From contig SHVU01000015.1 in assembly GCA_009691105.1 (NCBI GenBank), positions 1-43,590 on the forward strand: a stretch of DNA of 43,590 bases. The letters are read 5' to 3'. This DNA is from Rhodospirillales bacterium. Its GTDB lineage: Bacteria; Pseudomonadota; Alphaproteobacteria; Rhodospirillales; SHVU01. Position numbers and translations under genes: made by a program. Positions 17,887 to 25,877 of this stretch are shown piece by piece. Numbering within the stretch: the stretch's first letter is position 1; each line of letters begins with the position of its first letter. The notes below the pieces were generated by a model. It ran no database searches. It was given only the letters and a program-made list of their open reading frames with translations, and had not been told where the DNA came from.

Positions 17887-19122
17887 ATGCCGGCTTGGCT
17901 GACGATCGTCGGAATTGGCGAAGATGGGCTCCCGGGTCTGGGTAAGAAGGCCCGCGCGGCCGTTCTTCAGGCCCGCACCTTGGTCGGCGGCAAGCGCCAC
18001 CTGGCTCTGGTCCCGGACCGGGGCGAGGAACGGATCGCCTGGCCGACACCCTTCGACGGCGCCTACGACATGCTTCTGGCCCGGCGTGGAACGCCGGTTT
18101 GCGTTCTGGCCAGCGGCGATCCCATGTGGTTCGGGATCGGCGCAACCTTGAGCCGGAAAATCGCGGCCGAAGAGATCGCTGTCTATCCGGCACCGTCGTC
18201 GTTCGCGCTGGCCGCGGCACGGCTGGGGTGGCCTTTGCAAGACGTCGCGACGCTGACGGTTCACGGGCGTCCGATCGAAGCGTTGCATCCGCACATTCAT
18301 CCAAGCGCGCGCCTTCTTATCTTGAGCGACAGCTGCCGGACGCCCGGCGAGGTCGCGCGTCTGCTGCGCGAACGCGGATTTGGCGACAGTCGTTTGACGG
18401 TTCTCGAGCATCTCGGCGGTCCAAAGGAACGTCGCGTCGACCAGACAGCGCGCGACTGGAAAGAAGCCGTCGGCGCCGATCTCAATATCATCGCGGTCGA
18501 GTGCCGGGCCGACGCCGAGGTTTCTCGGCTCTCCACCCTCGCTGGCTTACCAGACACTGCCTATGTCCATGACGGCCAAATTACTAAACGCGACATTCGG
18601 GCCACAACCCTGGCTCATCTTGCGCCGTCGCCCGGCGAGTTGCTGTGGGATGTCGGCGCGGGCTGCGGATCGATCGGGATCGAGTGGATGCGGGCTCATC
18701 CGACATGCCGCACCTTCGCCATCGAAGCCGACGCGGCGCGCTGCGAATTCATCGACCAAAATCGCTGCCGCCTGGGCGTGCCTGATTTGCGGATTCTGCA
18801 CGGCCGCGCCCCGGAACTTTTGAGCGGCCTCGCGACGCCCGACGCCGTCTTCATCGGCGGCGGGCTTTCGGAACCGCATGTGATCGAACGTTGTTGGGAG
18901 GCGCTGCGCCCCGGCGGCCGCCTTGTCGCCAACGCGGTCACGCTTCAAAGCGAAGCCATCCTCACCGAATGGCGTCAGCGGACGGGCGGCGAACTAACGC
19001 GACTGTCGGTCGCCCATGCGGGAGCGCTTGGACGCTTCGACGGCTGGCGGACGGCCATGCCGGTGACGTTGCTGTCGGCGACGAAGCCCGTCTTGCGCGC
19101 CGGGGAACCACGACCCATTTGA
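17887..19122 (+). CDS. cobL: Precorrin-6Y C5,15-methyltransferase (CbiE-CbiT fusion)
   Basis: Bifunctional enzyme that methylates C5 and C15 of precorrin-6Y and decarboxylates the acetate side chain. Residues 1-205 are the CbiE tetrapyrrole methylase ([42 protein letters not shown]). Residues about 225-400 are CbiT with a Rossmann SAM motif [14 protein letters not shown] (254-267). The 411-residue length is normal. It is transcribed away from cobGHIJ. CobK, CobM and the cobaltochelatase genes are not in this window. Confidence 0.95.
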   Translation: MPAWLTIVGIGEDGLPGLGKKARAAVLQARTLVGGKRHLALVPDRGEERIAWPTPFDGAYDMLLARRGTPVCVLASGDPMWFGIGATLSRKIAAEEIAVYPAPSSFALAAARLGWPLQDVATLTVHGRPIEALHPHIHPSARLLILSDSCRTPGEVARLLRERGFGDSRLTVLEHLGGPKERRVDQTARDWKEAVGADLNIIAVECRADAEVSRLSTLAGLPDTAYVHDGQITKRDIRATTLAHLAPSPGELLWDVGAGCGSIGIEWMRAHPTCRTFAIEADAARCEFIDQNRCRLGVPDLRILHGRAPELLSGLATPDAVFIGGGLSEPHVIERCWEALRPGGRLVANAVTLQSEAILTEWRQRTGGELTRLSVAHAGALGRFDGWRTAMPVTLLSATKPVLRAGEPRPI

Positions 19123-19174
19123 CTTGGAGAACGGCGGCCCAGCCGTCATACTCGCGGTTAAGATGGAGGTCGCC

Positions 19175-19690
19175 ATGAAGAAATCCAAATCGATCCGCCT
19201 CGCCTTGCTCGGCAGCACCGGCTTCGCGCTGGTCGCCTGTGACGAAGCACCGCCGACCGATGCGCGGTTTTATGCGAACGTCGACGAGTGCAGGGCCATT
19301 CACGGCAAAGCGAGCTGCGAGCAAGCCTTTACCCAGAGCGAGGCGACCCACGCCGCTGAGGCGCCGCAATTCAACCGCAAGGAAGAATGCGAAGCCGAGT
19401 TCGGCGCGGGCAACTGCGAGACGAAAACGGCGAGCACCAGCGGCGGCGGCATGGGCAGCTTCTTCATGCCTGCGATGATGGGCTACATGATGGGCAACGC
19501 TTTCAGCCAACCCGTCTATCGCGGTCCTGACAACAGCGCGACCACGCGGTCGGGCGGCAACACGTATAAGGTTGGCAGCTTCGCCGGAAACGGCCGCGCC
19601 TCCGCCTTTCAGGCAAGCCCGGTCACGCAAGTGGCGCGTGGCGGTTTCGGCGGCCGCGCCGCGGCGTATCGCACCTCAGCCGGTAGCTAA
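19175..19690 (+). CDS. DUF1190 (YgiB/YjfM-like) lipoprotein
   Basis: 171 residues. The N-terminus is a signal peptide (KKSKSIRLALLGSTGFALVA) ending in the lipobox LVAC, so Cys22 is the likely lipidated residue; I infer an outer- or inner-membrane lipoprotein facing the periplasm. The mature part has paired cysteine-rich segments (DECRAIHGKASCEQAF and EECEAEFGAGNCE), a methionine/glycine-rich stretch (MPAMMGYMMGNAF), then a Ser/Arg/Gly-rich tail. The start is set by GGAGG at 19165-19169. It is followed after 3 bases by the glutathionylspermidine-synthase-like gene, the same neighbourhood as E. coli ygiB-ygiC and yjfM-yjfC. Biochemical function is unknown. Confidence 0.85.
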   Translation: MKKSKSIRLALLGSTGFALVACDEAPPTDARFYANVDECRAIHGKASCEQAFTQSEATHAAEAPQFNRKEECEAEFGAGNCETKTASTSGGGMGSFFMPAMMGYMMGNAFSQPVYRGPDNSATTRSGGNTYKVGSFAGNGRASAFQASPVTQVARGGFGGRAAAYRTSAGS

Positions 19691-19693
19691 GGC

Positions 19694-20824
19694 TTGCAGC
19701 GACTGGCGGCGGAGCCTCGCCCGGACTGGCGCGAACACGTCGAACGCGATCTCGGCTTCGTCTTTCACACCATCGACGGCGCTCCCTACTGGGACGAGAC
19801 GGCCTGCTACCGCTTCACGGCGGCGCAAGTCGACGAGCTTGAAGCCGCGACCGGCGAGCTCGAACAGATGGCGATGGAGCTCGTCGATCGCGTCGTAAAG
19901 GCCGGCGACGAAGCCTACGAGCGCCTGCGCATTCCCGAAGCGGCCCGCGCCGCGATTCAACGAAGCTGGACGGTCGGCGATCGGAACCTCTACGGCCGCT
20001 TCGATCTGCGCTACGACGGCAAAGAGCCGCCGCGCCTTCTCGAATACAACGCCGATACCCCGACCGCGATTTTCGAGGCCTCGGTGGTCCAATGGGATTG
20101 GCTCGAAGCGATACAGCCGGGGCGCGATCAGTTCAATTCGATTCATGAAAAGCTGGTCGCCGCGTGGCGCGGCTTCGGCCTCGGTCACAACGTCGTCTAT
20201 TTCGCCTCGGTCCGGGGTCACGTCGAAGATGGCGGCACCGTCGAATATCTTCGCGACACGGCGGTGCAAGGCGGCCTCGCGACGGCGCGGATTGACGTCG
20301 AGGATATCGGCTGGGACGGCCAGCAATTTCTCGATCTCGACGAGAAACCCATCGACGTCCTGTTCAAGCTCTACCCGTGGGAATGGATCGTCGGCGAGGC
20401 GTTCGGCACGCATCTGTTGTCCGGCGCGGCGCGCGTGATCGAGCCCGCATGGAAAATGGTGCTGTCCAACAAGGCGGCTCTGGCACTGCTTTGGGAAATG
20501 GCGCCGGGTCATCCCAATCTTCTGGCCGCGTCGCTCGAACCCGGTGGCGTCGAGGGCGCGGTCGTTCGCAAGCCGATCTTTGGCCGCGAGGGCGCCAACG
20601 TCCAAGTCATCGAGGCCGGGCAGATCACCGCCGAAACCGAGGGCGCTTACGGCGCCGAGGGCTTTGTCTATCAGGCTCACGCCCCTCTACCGTCGTTCGA
20701 CGGCAACTATCCGGTGCTCGGATCCTGGCTTGTCGCGAGCCAGCCCGCCGGCATCGGCATTCGGGAAGACTCGACCGCCATCACCCGCGACACCAGCCGC
20801 TTCATCCCCCACTTTTTCGAGTGA
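19694..20824 (+). CDS. Glutathionylspermidine synthase-like ATP-grasp ligase (YjfC/YgiC type)
   Basis: 376 residues corresponding only to the synthetase (ATP-grasp) half of glutathionylspermidine synthase; the amidase domain is absent. Conserved blocks: LLEYNADTPTA (115-125), FKLYPWEW, AWKMVLSNKAALALLWEM, KPIFGREGANV and the C-terminal GSWLVASQPAGIGIRED. TTG at 19694, 3 bases after the DUF1190 stop, fits homologues that start shortly before RPDWRE. The family forms amide bonds between a peptide-like acid and an amine. E. coli YjfC/YgiC have no firmly known substrate, so the product is open. Confidence 0.9.
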   Translation: MQRLAAEPRPDWREHVERDLGFVFHTIDGAPYWDETACYRFTAAQVDELEAATGELEQMAMELVDRVVKAGDEAYERLRIPEAARAAIQRSWTVGDRNLYGRFDLRYDGKEPPRLLEYNADTPTAIFEASVVQWDWLEAIQPGRDQFNSIHEKLVAAWRGFGLGHNVVYFASVRGHVEDGGTVEYLRDTAVQGGLATARIDVEDIGWDGQQFLDLDEKPIDVLFKLYPWEWIVGEAFGTHLLSGAARVIEPAWKMVLSNKAALALLWEMAPGHPNLLAASLEPGGVEGAVVRKPIFGREGANVQVIEAGQITAETEGAYGAEGFVYQAHAPLPSFDGNYPVLGSWLVASQPAGIGIREDSTAITRDTSRFIPHFFE

Positions 20825-20835
20825 GAGCATCCATC

Positions 20836-21243
20836 ATGGACATCATGATTTCGCTGCAAGGACTCGGTGACTTCTTGATCTATTTCGCCGCGGCGATCAT
20901 TGCCGAGGCCTTGTTCGTCGCTCTCTATATGGCGGTGACGCCCCATAACGAGGCCGAGCTCATCAAAGCCGGCAATGCCGCCGCCGCGATCAGCTTGGCC
21001 GGCGCTGTTCTCGGCTTCACGCTGCCGCTTGCCAGCGCCGTCACCCACAGCGTGTCCGTGCTCGACATGGCGGTGTGGAGCGGCGTGGCGTTGATCGTGC
21101 AGTTGGCGGTCTTCCTGATCGCGAACATCGTCTTGCGCGATCTGTCCCGACGCATCGAGCAAGGCAACGTCGCGGCCGGTATCACCTTGGCGACGGCGTC
21201 CTTTGCCATCGGCATCCTGAACGCCGCCAGCATGACCTACTAG
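20836..21243 (+). CDS. DUF350 membrane protein (YjfL-like)
   Basis: 135-residue, four-helix inner-membrane protein: helices near residues 10-30, 44-66, 73-97 and 110-132. The AGNAAAAISLAGAVLGFTLPL helix and RRIEQGNVAAGITLATASF segment are typical of DUF350. It follows the ATP-grasp ligase by 11 bases. DUF1190, ligase and DUF350 together reproduce the E. coli yjfM/yjfC/yjfL group, so a common role at the envelope is likely. Its stop lies 11 bases from the convergent end of the ZIP gene. Confidence 0.85.
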   Translation: MDIMISLQGLGDFLIYFAAAIIAEALFVALYMAVTPHNEAELIKAGNAAAAISLAGAVLGFTLPLASAVTHSVSVLDMAVWSGVALIVQLAVFLIANIVLRDLSRRIEQGNVAAGITLATASFAIGILNAASMTY

Positions 21244-21254
21244 GTCGCGGCGGT

Positions 21255-22104
21255 TTAGCCGAGGGCGGTGTCGAGAAGCATCATGACGATGAACCCGCCC
21301 ATGAGCCCGATCGTCGCTGGCAGTTGGTGACCGTTGCGGTGAGTTTCCGGAATGACTTCGTGCGAGACCACGAAGATCATCGCGCCGATCGGCTCGATAA
21401 CACCTGTAGCGGCCGCGACCGGCACGGCACGAAGCGGCGATAGATTGACCACGCGCAGGGCTAGGGCCACGGCCAAGCCCTCTGGAATGTCTTGAAGGCC
21501 GATCGCGGTGGCGAGCGGCATTCCGACTTTGAGATCGCCTTGTGAAAAGCCAACGCCCCCCGCCATGCCTTCCGGCAGGTTGTGAAGCGCGATCGCGAAG
21601 ACCAGAAGCCAGACCCGATTGACTCGCTCTTGCGCCGGACCAAAAGCACCGGCAGTCGGATGCTCGTGGGGAATGAACTCGTCGAGACCGAGCATCAGAA
21701 CGACACCCAGTGCCATGCCGGCCGCGACGATAGCCGCCCCGGTTCCCGTCCCACCGGTCAGGGGCGTCGCCACGTCGACACCGGGCAAGATGGAGCGAAA
21801 AGGAACTCGCCGCCAGCATGATGCCCGCGGCGAAGCCAAGCATGCCGTCTTCGATGCGCTGCGGGACGCCGCGCAAAATCAGCGCCGGAAGCGCGCCCCC
21901 CGTTGTGGCCGCAAAACAGGCAAACCCGCCGAGAAATCCCAGGCGAACGGGCCCCCAGGATTCGCCCGCGATGATCTCGATGACGCTGAACGCGAACAGC
22001 CAGAGGATGGCGAGCAGGGCCGCGGCAAACCCGACCGCCGTCCCGCGGTGGGCCAGGACGTGGGCGCGGTACAGGGCGAGCCAATTGAGGGCGGCGGTCA
22101 CCAT
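21255..22104 (-). pseudogene. ZIP-family metal transporter, frameshifted
   Basis: A ZIP/GufA-type divalent-metal permease of about 282 residues once one base is removed. The first part (22104 to about 21797; ATG preceded by AAGGAG) ends GIMLAASSFSL. The expected continuation ILPGVDVATPLTG appears in the next frame from about 21795, because CTCATC reads CTCCATC. The second part carries the metal-site helices: HNLPEG and, in place of the second histidine motif, GLQDIPEG, plus VVSHEVIPETH. It would import Zn/Mn/Fe-like ions across the inner membrane if intact. One extra C is the only defect seen, so recent inactivation or a sequencing error are equally possible. Confidence 0.85.
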
Positions 22105-22158
22105 GGGCGCTCCTTCCGCTCCGAAGTTGCGGATATCGCAGCGGATCGACGCCCGTTT

Positions 22159-22179
22159 CGTCTGCGCAATGCGCAGACG
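22159..22179. promoter_or_regulatory. 21-bp palindrome between the ZIP and GGT-family genes
   Basis: Ten-base arms (CGTCTGCGCA and its exact complement) around a single central A. It lies 55 bases before the ZIP start and 115 bases before the GGT-family start, in a 189-base divergent spacer. The symmetry is that of a homodimeric repressor or activator operator. It does not match the Fur, Mur, Irr or Zur boxes I know. No T-run suggests a terminator. Confidence 0.55.
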
Positions 22180-22293
22180 TGATGTGCGGAGCGGCCGGTT
22201 CCTCGCGGGGAAAACTGGGCTTATCATGCGACCGTCATTCGATGCTATCCGGAGACCGACCGGAAGAGGTCGGGACCACCAAGGGAGAACGCT

Positions 22294-24042
22294 ATGCTGG
22301 ACCAAACCGATCCGTATGCGCCGCGCCAGACACTCCAGGCACGGCGCGGCCTCGTCGCGGCCGGCCATCGCCTCGCAGCGCAAGCCGGCTTCGATATTTT
22401 GGAGGCGGGCGGCAATGCCGTGGATGCTGGCGTCGCCGGCGGAATCGCCTTGGGCGTTCTTGAGCCGGAGTTCGTGAGCTTCGCCGGCGTCGCCCCGATC
22501 ATCATTTATCTCGCCGAACGCCGCGAGGTCGTCACCATAAGCGGTCTCGGCGGTTGGCCCAAAGCGATAACTAGCGATTATTTCCAGCGCAACTACGGTG
22601 GCAAGATTCCGAGGGGCGTCCTGCGGTCGGTCGTGCCAGGCGCCCCCGACGCCTGGATCTCGGCGCTCGAAAAATACGGCACCATGAGTTTTGCCGATGT
22701 CTCCCGCGCTGCGATCCGTTATGCCCGGGAAGGTTTCCAGGTCACGCGCATCAAGGCAGAAATCCTCGCCGCCGAGGTCAAAGCCTTCCGCGAGTGGCCG
22801 TCGAGCGCCGCGGTCTTCCTGCGCAACGGCGAAGCCCCGAAGGAAGGCGATCCGTTCGTGCAGACGGATTTGGCCAAGACACTTCAATATCTCGCCGATC
22901 AAGAAACGGCCGTCGCGAAGCGCGGTCGCTCCGCCGGCCTTCAGGCGGTACGGGATGCGTTCTATCGCGGCGACATCGCCAAAACGATTGTCCGCTTCGT
23001 CAAGGACAGCGGCGGACTGCTGGCGGCCGAAGACTTGGCCGAGTTCAAGGTCGGCCACGAAGCTCCGGTTAAAACCCGCTTCGGCGAGTTCGACATCTAT
23101 GGCTGCGGGCCGTGGTGCCAAGGACCGATGCTGCTCCAGCAGTTCAATCTGCTCGAGGGCATCAACCTCAAGGCCATGGGCCACAACACGCCGGCCTACA
23201 TCCACACACTGACCGAGGCGATCAAGATCGCCTCGGCGGATCGCGAAGCCTATTTCGGCGATCCCAAGTTCATCGACGTGCCGATGGACCGATTGCTGTC
23301 GAAGGAATACGCCGCCGAACGTCAGAAGATGATCCGTCCCGACGTCGCCTGGCCGGCGATGCCCGCGCCGGGCAACATCACCGGCGCCACGCCGTGGCGC
23401 GGCGAGCCTTCGACGCGCCCAGAATCGGAGCGCGTTCCAGCCGACGAATCGGGCCGGCTCAATACGTCCTATGTCTGCGCCATGGATCGCCACGGCAATG
23501 CGTTTTCGGCGACGCCCAGCGATGGCGGATCGGCCGTTCCGATCGTTCCGGGGACGGGCTTGGTGTTGGCGCCACGTGGCGGCATGTCGTGGGGCAACCC
23601 GGACCATCCGTCGTCGGTCGCGCCCGGCAAGCGGCCGCGCCTCACGACCAATCCGGCGATCGCCATCCAGGAGGGCAAGACCGTGATGCCCTTCGGAACG
23701 CCCGGCGCCGACGTTCAGACCCAGGCGATGGTGCAGGCCTTCCTGAACATCTTCGTCTTCGGCATGGATCTCCAGGAAGCGGTCGAGGCGCCGCGCTTTG
23801 CGTCCTATAGCTATCCGTCATCGCAGGAACCCCACGACGATCATCCGGGCCTTCTGAAGCTCGAGGGGCGGATCGATCGCAGTGTCGGCGAGGCACTCGC
23901 CAAGCTCGGCCACAAGGTTCAGTGGTGGCCGGATCGCGTTTGGCTCGCTGGTTCGGTCTGCGCGATCGTCGGCGACCCACGCACCGGTCTCATGTCCGGT
24001 GCCGCCGACAACCGACGCAGCGCCGACCGGGTCGGAGCCTAA
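22294..24042 (+). CDS. Gamma-glutamyltransferase-family N-terminal nucleophile hydrolase
   Basis: 582 residues with the GGT fold: AAGHRLAAQAGFDILEAGGNAVDA near the N-terminus, a self-cleavage/nucleophile threonine in RLNTSYVCAMDRHGNAFS (Thr391), then a small-subunit part with the PGTGLVLAPRGGMSW and RPRLTTNPAIA blocks. No signal peptide is visible, so it is probably cytoplasmic, unlike periplasmic GGT. The usual glutathione-binding RExAP segment is not seen; LEPEFVSFAGVAP stands there instead. I therefore call the family, not the glutathione activity. GGGAG precedes the ATG. It is followed after 35 bases by an amidohydrolase. Confidence 0.85.
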   Translation: MLDQTDPYAPRQTLQARRGLVAAGHRLAAQAGFDILEAGGNAVDAGVAGGIALGVLEPEFVSFAGVAPIIIYLAERREVVTISGLGGWPKAITSDYFQRNYGGKIPRGVLRSVVPGAPDAWISALEKYGTMSFADVSRAAIRYAREGFQVTRIKAEILAAEVKAFREWPSSAAVFLRNGEAPKEGDPFVQTDLAKTLQYLADQETAVAKRGRSAGLQAVRDAFYRGDIAKTIVRFVKDSGGLLAAEDLAEFKVGHEAPVKTRFGEFDIYGCGPWCQGPMLLQQFNLLEGINLKAMGHNTPAYIHTLTEAIKIASADREAYFGDPKFIDVPMDRLLSKEYAAERQKMIRPDVAWPAMPAPGNITGATPWRGEPSTRPESERVPADESGRLNTSYVCAMDRHGNAFSATPSDGGSAVPIVPGTGLVLAPRGGMSWGNPDHPSSVAPGKRPRLTTNPAIAIQEGKTVMPFGTPGADVQTQAMVQAFLNIFVFGMDLQEAVEAPRFASYSYPSSQEPHDDHPGLLKLEGRIDRSVGEALAKLGHKVQWWPDRVWLAGSVCAIVGDPRTGLMSGAADNRRSADRVGA

Positions 24043-24077
24043 CCCCCCAGCCAAGGAACGCGAACAGGACGGGATCG

Positions 24078-25292
24078 ATGGCCGACATCCTGTTCACGAA
24101 CTTGGCGCTTCTCGATCCGGTCGCCGGCAAGCTTCGGTCGGGGTTTCAGGTTCTCGTCTCGGGCTCGACCATCGCCCGCGTCGAGAAAGGCCGGATCGCG
24201 GCGAAAGGTGCGCGGCTCATCGATTGCGGCGGGCGAACGTTGATGCCCGGCCTCATCGATTGCCACAATCACATCAGTTGCCCGCCGAGCGGCCTAGTCG
24301 GCCCGCCGAAAATCCTGCCGTCGCTCCTGACCGCGATCGCCTCCGAGCATCTTCGCAACATGTTGATGCGCGGCTTCACGACGGTGCGTGACGCCTGCGG
24401 TGCCGACCTCGGCCACAAGCAAGCCGTGGAGCGCGGCTACTTTCCGGGACCGCGCCTGTTCGTCGCGGGGCGCGCCTTGAGCCAAACCGGCGGACACGGC
24501 GACGCCCGCGACCGATCCGAATTGACCAACGGTTGCGCCTGCGGACCCTTACTGAACGTCATGGGGCGGATCGCTGATGGCGTGACCGAAGTGCGACGCG
24601 CCGTGCGCGAGGAAATCCGTCTCGGCGCCGACCAGATCAAAGTGATGGCCGGCGGCGGAGTCGGCAGCGCCGCCGATCCGGTCGATCAACTTCAGTATTC
24701 CATGGAGGAACTTGAAGCCATCGTCGACGAGGCGACTCGGTCGCAGACCTACGTCATGGCGCATGCCTATAGCGACGCCGCCATCCGCCGCTGCGTTCAA
24801 GCCGGCGTCCGCACGATCGATCACGGCAATTTTCTGGGACCAGAGACCGCCCGGATGATGGCGAAGGCCGGGACCTATCTGGTGCCGTCGTTGATCGTCT
24901 ATCGCGCCATCGCCGAGTACGGACGGACCGACGTCGGCTATGGCCGCGACGGACAAGGCTGGCCCGAAGATCTGCTCAAGAAGGCTGCCTACGTTCTCTC
25001 GGTGGGCACGCGATCGCTCGAAGTCGCGAAAGCCGCCGGCGTCAAAATGGCCTACGGGACCGACCTTGGCCCGGTCCATCCAGAATTGCAGGCCGACGAG
25101 TTTCTGGTTCGGGCCGAAGTCCTGACGCCAGCCGAAATCATCCGCAGCGCCACGGTGATCGGCGCCGAAGTCGTGCGCCTACCAGGGAAGCTCGGCGTCA
25201 TCGCGCCGGGAGCCCTTGCCGATCTTCTGGTCATCGACGGCAATCCGTTCGACGACCTGAAGCTCTTCCTAGGCCAGGGCCAGCATCTGTAG
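24078..25292 (+). CDS. Metal-dependent amidohydrolase (prolidase/imidazolonepropionase-like), shortened by an amber codon
   Basis: 404-residue TIM-barrel hydrolase: DCHNH (His63, His65), carboxylated Lys188 in DQIKVMAGGG, His229 in MAHAY, His249 in IDHGN and Asp329 in YGTDLG form a binuclear metal site. It likely hydrolyses a peptide-like or cyclic amide. The frame stops at TAG 25290-25292, yet the next 14 codons read VILANGRLAKDRLN before a second TAG (25335-25337), matching the SVIMKEGEFVKNRL ending of the paralogue at 30103-31365. The lost piece is only the last strand of the small domain, so activity may remain. The gene is 35 bases behind the GGT-family gene. Confidence 0.88.
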   Translation: MADILFTNLALLDPVAGKLRSGFQVLVSGSTIARVEKGRIAAKGARLIDCGGRTLMPGLIDCHNHISCPPSGLVGPPKILPSLLTAIASEHLRNMLMRGFTTVRDACGADLGHKQAVERGYFPGPRLFVAGRALSQTGGHGDARDRSELTNGCACGPLLNVMGRIADGVTEVRRAVREEIRLGADQIKVMAGGGVGSAADPVDQLQYSMEELEAIVDEATRSQTYVMAHAYSDAAIRRCVQAGVRTIDHGNFLGPETARMMAKAGTYLVPSLIVYRAIAEYGRTDVGYGRDGQGWPEDLLKKAAYVLSVGTRSLEVAKAAGVKMAYGTDLGPVHPELQADEFLVRAEVLTPAEIIRSATVIGAEVVRLPGKLGVIAPGALADLLVIDGNPFDDLKLFLGQGQHL

Positions 25293-25333
25293 GTCATCCT
25301 GGCGAACGGCCGTCTCGCCAAGGACCGCTTGAA

Positions 25334-25762
25334 CTAGCGGCGACGGCGCGCTTTCGGCTTCGCCTTCGCCTTGGATTTCGCTTTCGCCGTCTTCCGTTTC
25401 GCCCACGGCGCTTTCGGCTGCGGCGAGGCTTCGACCAGGAGAGCCCACGACTCGGTCGAGTCGGCGCGCAACGGCCGGATTTTCTTCATGCCCGGCGAGT
25501 TGTACCAAGCGAGAGCCTTTTCATAGGAATCGAACTCGGTTACCGCCATGCGGGCCGGCAACGGCTGGTTGCCTTCGACCATCTTCATGCGGCCGGCTTT
25601 CGCAATGACCCCGCCGTCGAGATCCTTGAAAATGAACGTGCCGTTGCGGGCCAGCGGCTTTCCGCGCCCCGTCGAAAGGTTCAAGGACGCCAATCGCGCC
25701 CATTCCCGATAACGCTTCAAGTTCTTGATCTTGAAGACAAAGCCGACGCCGTAAGCCTTCAT
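25334..25762 (-). CDS. DUF1330-like dimeric alpha/beta-barrel protein with polybasic C-terminal tail
   Basis: 142 residues. Residues 1 to about 112 resemble the DUF1330/EthD ferredoxin-like fold (MAVTEFDSYEKALAWYNSPGM and ESWALLVEA are typical). The last 25 residues are almost only Lys, Ala and Arg (KAKSKAKAKPKARRRR). A strong GGGAGG site lies 8 bases before the ATG at 25762. Its TAG stop overlaps the ancestral stop of the convergent amidohydrolase in the self-complementary sequence CTAG. Function unknown; such folds bind small ligands as dimers. Confidence 0.7.
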   Translation of the reverse strand: MKAYGVGFVFKIKNLKRYREWARLASLNLSTGRGKPLARNGTFIFKDLDGGVIAKAGRMKMVEGNQPLPARMAVTEFDSYEKALAWYNSPGMKKIRPLRADSTESWALLVEASPQPKAPWAKRKTAKAKSKAKAKPKARRRR

Positions 25763-25877
25763 GGCCGTTCCTCCCTGGTGGTAGGCGAATTAGTGCCCAT
25801 GTCGGCGGCGGACGCAACACCTTCTCCCGGTGGTTTCAGGCTTGCTGTAAAGTAGCGCCCCTAAAATGGAGATCGCT

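Noticed and set aside
20707-23607. Very long open frame (966 codons) on the minus strand across four genes
   Set aside because: Only its 21800-22104 part has protein-family meaning (the ZIP N-terminus). The rest lies antisense to the ligase, DUF350 and GGT genes and has the Arg/His/Gly-rich composition of a shadow frame in GC-rich DNA.
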